Below, piece by piece: positions 6,146 to 7,488 of a DNA stretch of 7,488 nt. The stretch comes from a bacterium (lineage in GTDB: Bacteria; Cyanobacteriota; Vampirovibrionia; Gastranaerophilales; Gastranaerophilaceae): NCBI GenBank assembly GCA_017444705.1, contig JAFSWA010000063.1:1-7488 (forward strand), given 5' to 3'. A program made the position numbers and the translations under genes. Numbering within the stretch: position 1 is the first letter of the stretch; each line of letters begins with the position of its first letter. A model generated the notes under the pieces. That model was not told the origin of the DNA and ran no database searches. It saw nothing but the letters and a program-made list of their open reading frames with translations.

Positions 6146-7426
6146 TTAGTCTTTTATTCCTTTTAATATACTATCATAAATTTTATTTACAACTTCGCTC
6201 TTATTAATCAGTAATTCTTTATTTACGAAATCCATTCTTTCTTCTTTTCTTGTATCGTTATTATTTAATACAATATTATCAATAAAATCATAAATATCAT
6301 TTTCCGTTTTAATAATATAATGTTTTTTTATACATTCTTGCCCGAATTTTGTCATTGCCTTATCATAGTTTAATTCCGGTCTGAAATCCAGATATCCTGC
6401 CGGATGACCCGTGCAAAGATATTCTGCCGTAAAAGAACCGCAATCATGAAGTATCCCGTCAGAATTTACAAATAAATTATAATAATTGCCTTCTTTTGAA
6501 AGTGATACATTATTAAAACTTAAAAGTTTATTAAAATATTCGTTTGTTTTTTCAACACCCCAATAATCAGGCTGTTCAAGTTTCGGAATCAGCATTGGGT
6601 GCGGTCGTATTACAAAATCAAGTTCGGAGTATTTTTCGGGCAGTTTTAATAGTATATCCGCATAATCCAAAAAACCGCTCATATAAACATCACCTTTATC
6701 TATTGTGTGATGAGGTGCAATTATTACTTTTTTCCTATCTCTTTTTTGTTCTTTTAGTTTTATAATTTCATCAAGTTTTGGATAACCGGTCACAACAACA
6801 TTTTTATCTTTTATTTTCTGATATATTCTTGCGGATTCTTTTGAATGTTTATTCTCCGCAAAGAATTTCCAAAACATATTAAATTGCGGCATTTTAAAGT
6901 TATTTATCGCTACACGACATCTTCCCATATGAAAATAACCTATGTAAAAAATCGGTATAAATTTATTGTACCAATATTCTATTCTGAAAAACGGGTGTGC
7001 CATTTCATCATAAGGGCTGTTCGTTGTCATTAAATCAAAATCATTTGTATAATCAAAATAATTATCCTTGGTGCAGCCGTCAAAAACTCTGTCCTGCCCG
7101 TACTTTTTAATCATTTCTTCTTTTGTTTTTCTGTAATTCATCTCCATATTATTAATACTTCTCATAATATCGGGATGAACAATAATATACGGGTCAAACC
7201 TATCGCTATTGAGCATCTTTTCAAAAACGGGTAAATCCTGAGTGCTTGAAGCATACATCATTAAAAAAGCAACTTTTAGCTTTTTGCCGCTATTGTACTT
7301 TTCTTTTAGTTTATTTATAGCAATTTTGTGATGATGTTTCCACTCGGAAATCGGACTTTCAACAACTTTTAGCTGCTTTTTCTCCCTTAAAATATCGAAA
7401 ATTAATTGTAGCCCTTTTAATTTCAT
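6146..7426 (-). CDS. TagB/TagF-like CDP-alditol phosphotransferase (Glyphos_transf family)
   Basis: This 426-residue protein has two halves, as in GT-B enzymes. The N-terminal half (about 48-190) has a Rossmann-like start, KVAFLMMYAS (51-60), and the stretch YIGYFHMGR (161-169). The C-terminal half carries the landmarks of teichoic-acid polymerases: GYPKLDEI (214-221), IIAPHHT (235-241), FVIRPHP (271-277) and SDGILHDCGSFTAEYL (322-337), ending in a loop with HPAGYL. TagB/TagF enzymes use two histidines in the HHT-like and RxHP positions to move glycerol phosphate from CDP-glycerol to a lipid-linked acceptor on the inner face of the membrane. The family also includes ribitol-phosphate transferases, and the CDP-ribitol synthase downstream points to that donor (inference). 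The SDxxxxDxSS motif of TagF is altered to SDGILHDCGS. No membrane helix is present; basic, aromatic N-terminal residues (WKHHHK, 29-34) might aid membrane contact. Start and upstream stop are only 2 bases apart. Confidence 0.8.
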   Translation of the reverse strand: MKLKGLQLIFDILREKKQLKVVESPISEWKHHHKIAINKLKEKYNSGKKLKVAFLMMYASSTQDLPVFEKMLNSDRFDPYIIVHPDIMRSINNMEMNYRKTKEEMIKKYGQDRVFDGCTKDNYFDYTNDFDLMTTNSPYDEMAHPFFRIEYWYNKFIPIFYIGYFHMGRCRVAINNFKMPQFNMFWKFFAENKHSKESARIYQKIKDKNVVVTGYPKLDEIIKLKEQKRDRKKVIIAPHHTIDKGDVYMSGFLDYADILLKLPEKYSELDFVIRPHPMLIPKLEQPDYWGVEKTNEYFNKLLSFNNVSLSKEGNYYNLFVNSDGILHDCGSFTAEYLCTGHPAGYLDFRPELNYDKAMTKFGQECIKKHYIIKTENDIYDFIDNIVLNNNDTRKEERMDFVNKELLINKSEVVNKIYDSILKGIKD

Positions 7427-7428
7427 TA

Positions 7429-7488
7429 TTAATATTTCCCGATTACTTTTGTATTGTCAGCCACATTCTTTGTAACAACAGAACCTGC
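7429..7488 (-). CDS. C-terminal end of a hexapeptide-repeat acyltransferase (partial)
   Basis: The last 19 codons and a TAA are present; the 5' part lies beyond the window. The peptide AGSVVTKNVADNTKVIGKY matches the final coil of left-handed beta-helix acyltransferases, where A-G-(S/A)-V-V-T-K-(N/D)-V is nearly invariant and is normally followed by a G-x-P or similar tail. Members acetylate sugars, including amino sugars in PglD/NeuD and FdtC/QdtC types. With an amino-sugar aminotransferase at the other end of the operon, an N-acetyltransferase is plausible, but 19 residues cannot give the substrate. The stop is 2 bases from the next start, so the two genes are co-transcribed and probably translationally coupled. 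Confidence 0.75.
   Translation of the reverse strand, partial: AGSVVTKNVADNTKVIGKY

Overview
The window is AT-rich and every gene I can support lies on the minus strand. It looks like part of a surface-polysaccharide (teichoic-acid-like, capsule or LPS side-chain) locus of a low-GC bacterium. The intergenic region carries palindromic repeats of the GTCATTGCGA / GTCATGCTGAA type, which occur in several AT-rich, often host-associated lineages. Gastranaerophilales (Vampirovibrionia), Elusimicrobiota or a relative would fit, but this is a low-confidence guess and no marker gene settles it.

Layout, in the direction of transcription (right to left). (1) 7488-7429: the last 19 codons of a hexapeptide-repeat (left-handed beta-helix) acyltransferase. 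(2) 7426-6146: a GT-B transferase resembling the TagB/TagF CDP-glycerol glycerophosphotransferases. (3) 6133-5129: a LicD-family phosphotransferase. (4) 5124-3778: an IspD-like cytidylyltransferase fused to a short-chain reductase, the architecture of the CDP-ribitol synthase Bcs1/Acs1 of Haemophilus capsule loci. (5) 3774-2782: a second LicD paralogue. (6) 2789-1704: a DegT-family sugar aminotransferase of FdtB/QdtB type. Genes are 2 to 12 bases apart or overlap by 8, and a 17-bp perfect hairpin 3 bases after the last stop closes the operon. Next come about 690 bases without a gene, which hold at least six palindromic elements, a sigma-70-type promoter and a G-rich 5-bp tandem repeat. Last, 1012-1 is the start of a protein with YD-like (YDxxGN) repeats that runs off the window.

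Proposed joint function (inference): the fused enzyme reduces ribulose 5-phosphate and activates the product as CDP-ribitol. The two LicD proteins and the TagF-like enzyme then place alditol-phosphate units on a glycan that also carries a 3-amino-3,6-dideoxyhexose made by the aminotransferase and perhaps acylated by the truncated acyltransferase. The most interesting point is the parallel with the human alpha-dystroglycan pathway, where CRPPA/ISPD (an IspD-like protein) makes CDP-ribitol and two LicD-related proteins, FKTN and FKRP, add two consecutive ribitol phosphates. Here one CDP-ribitol synthase gene is sandwiched between two licD genes, and no choline genes are visible.
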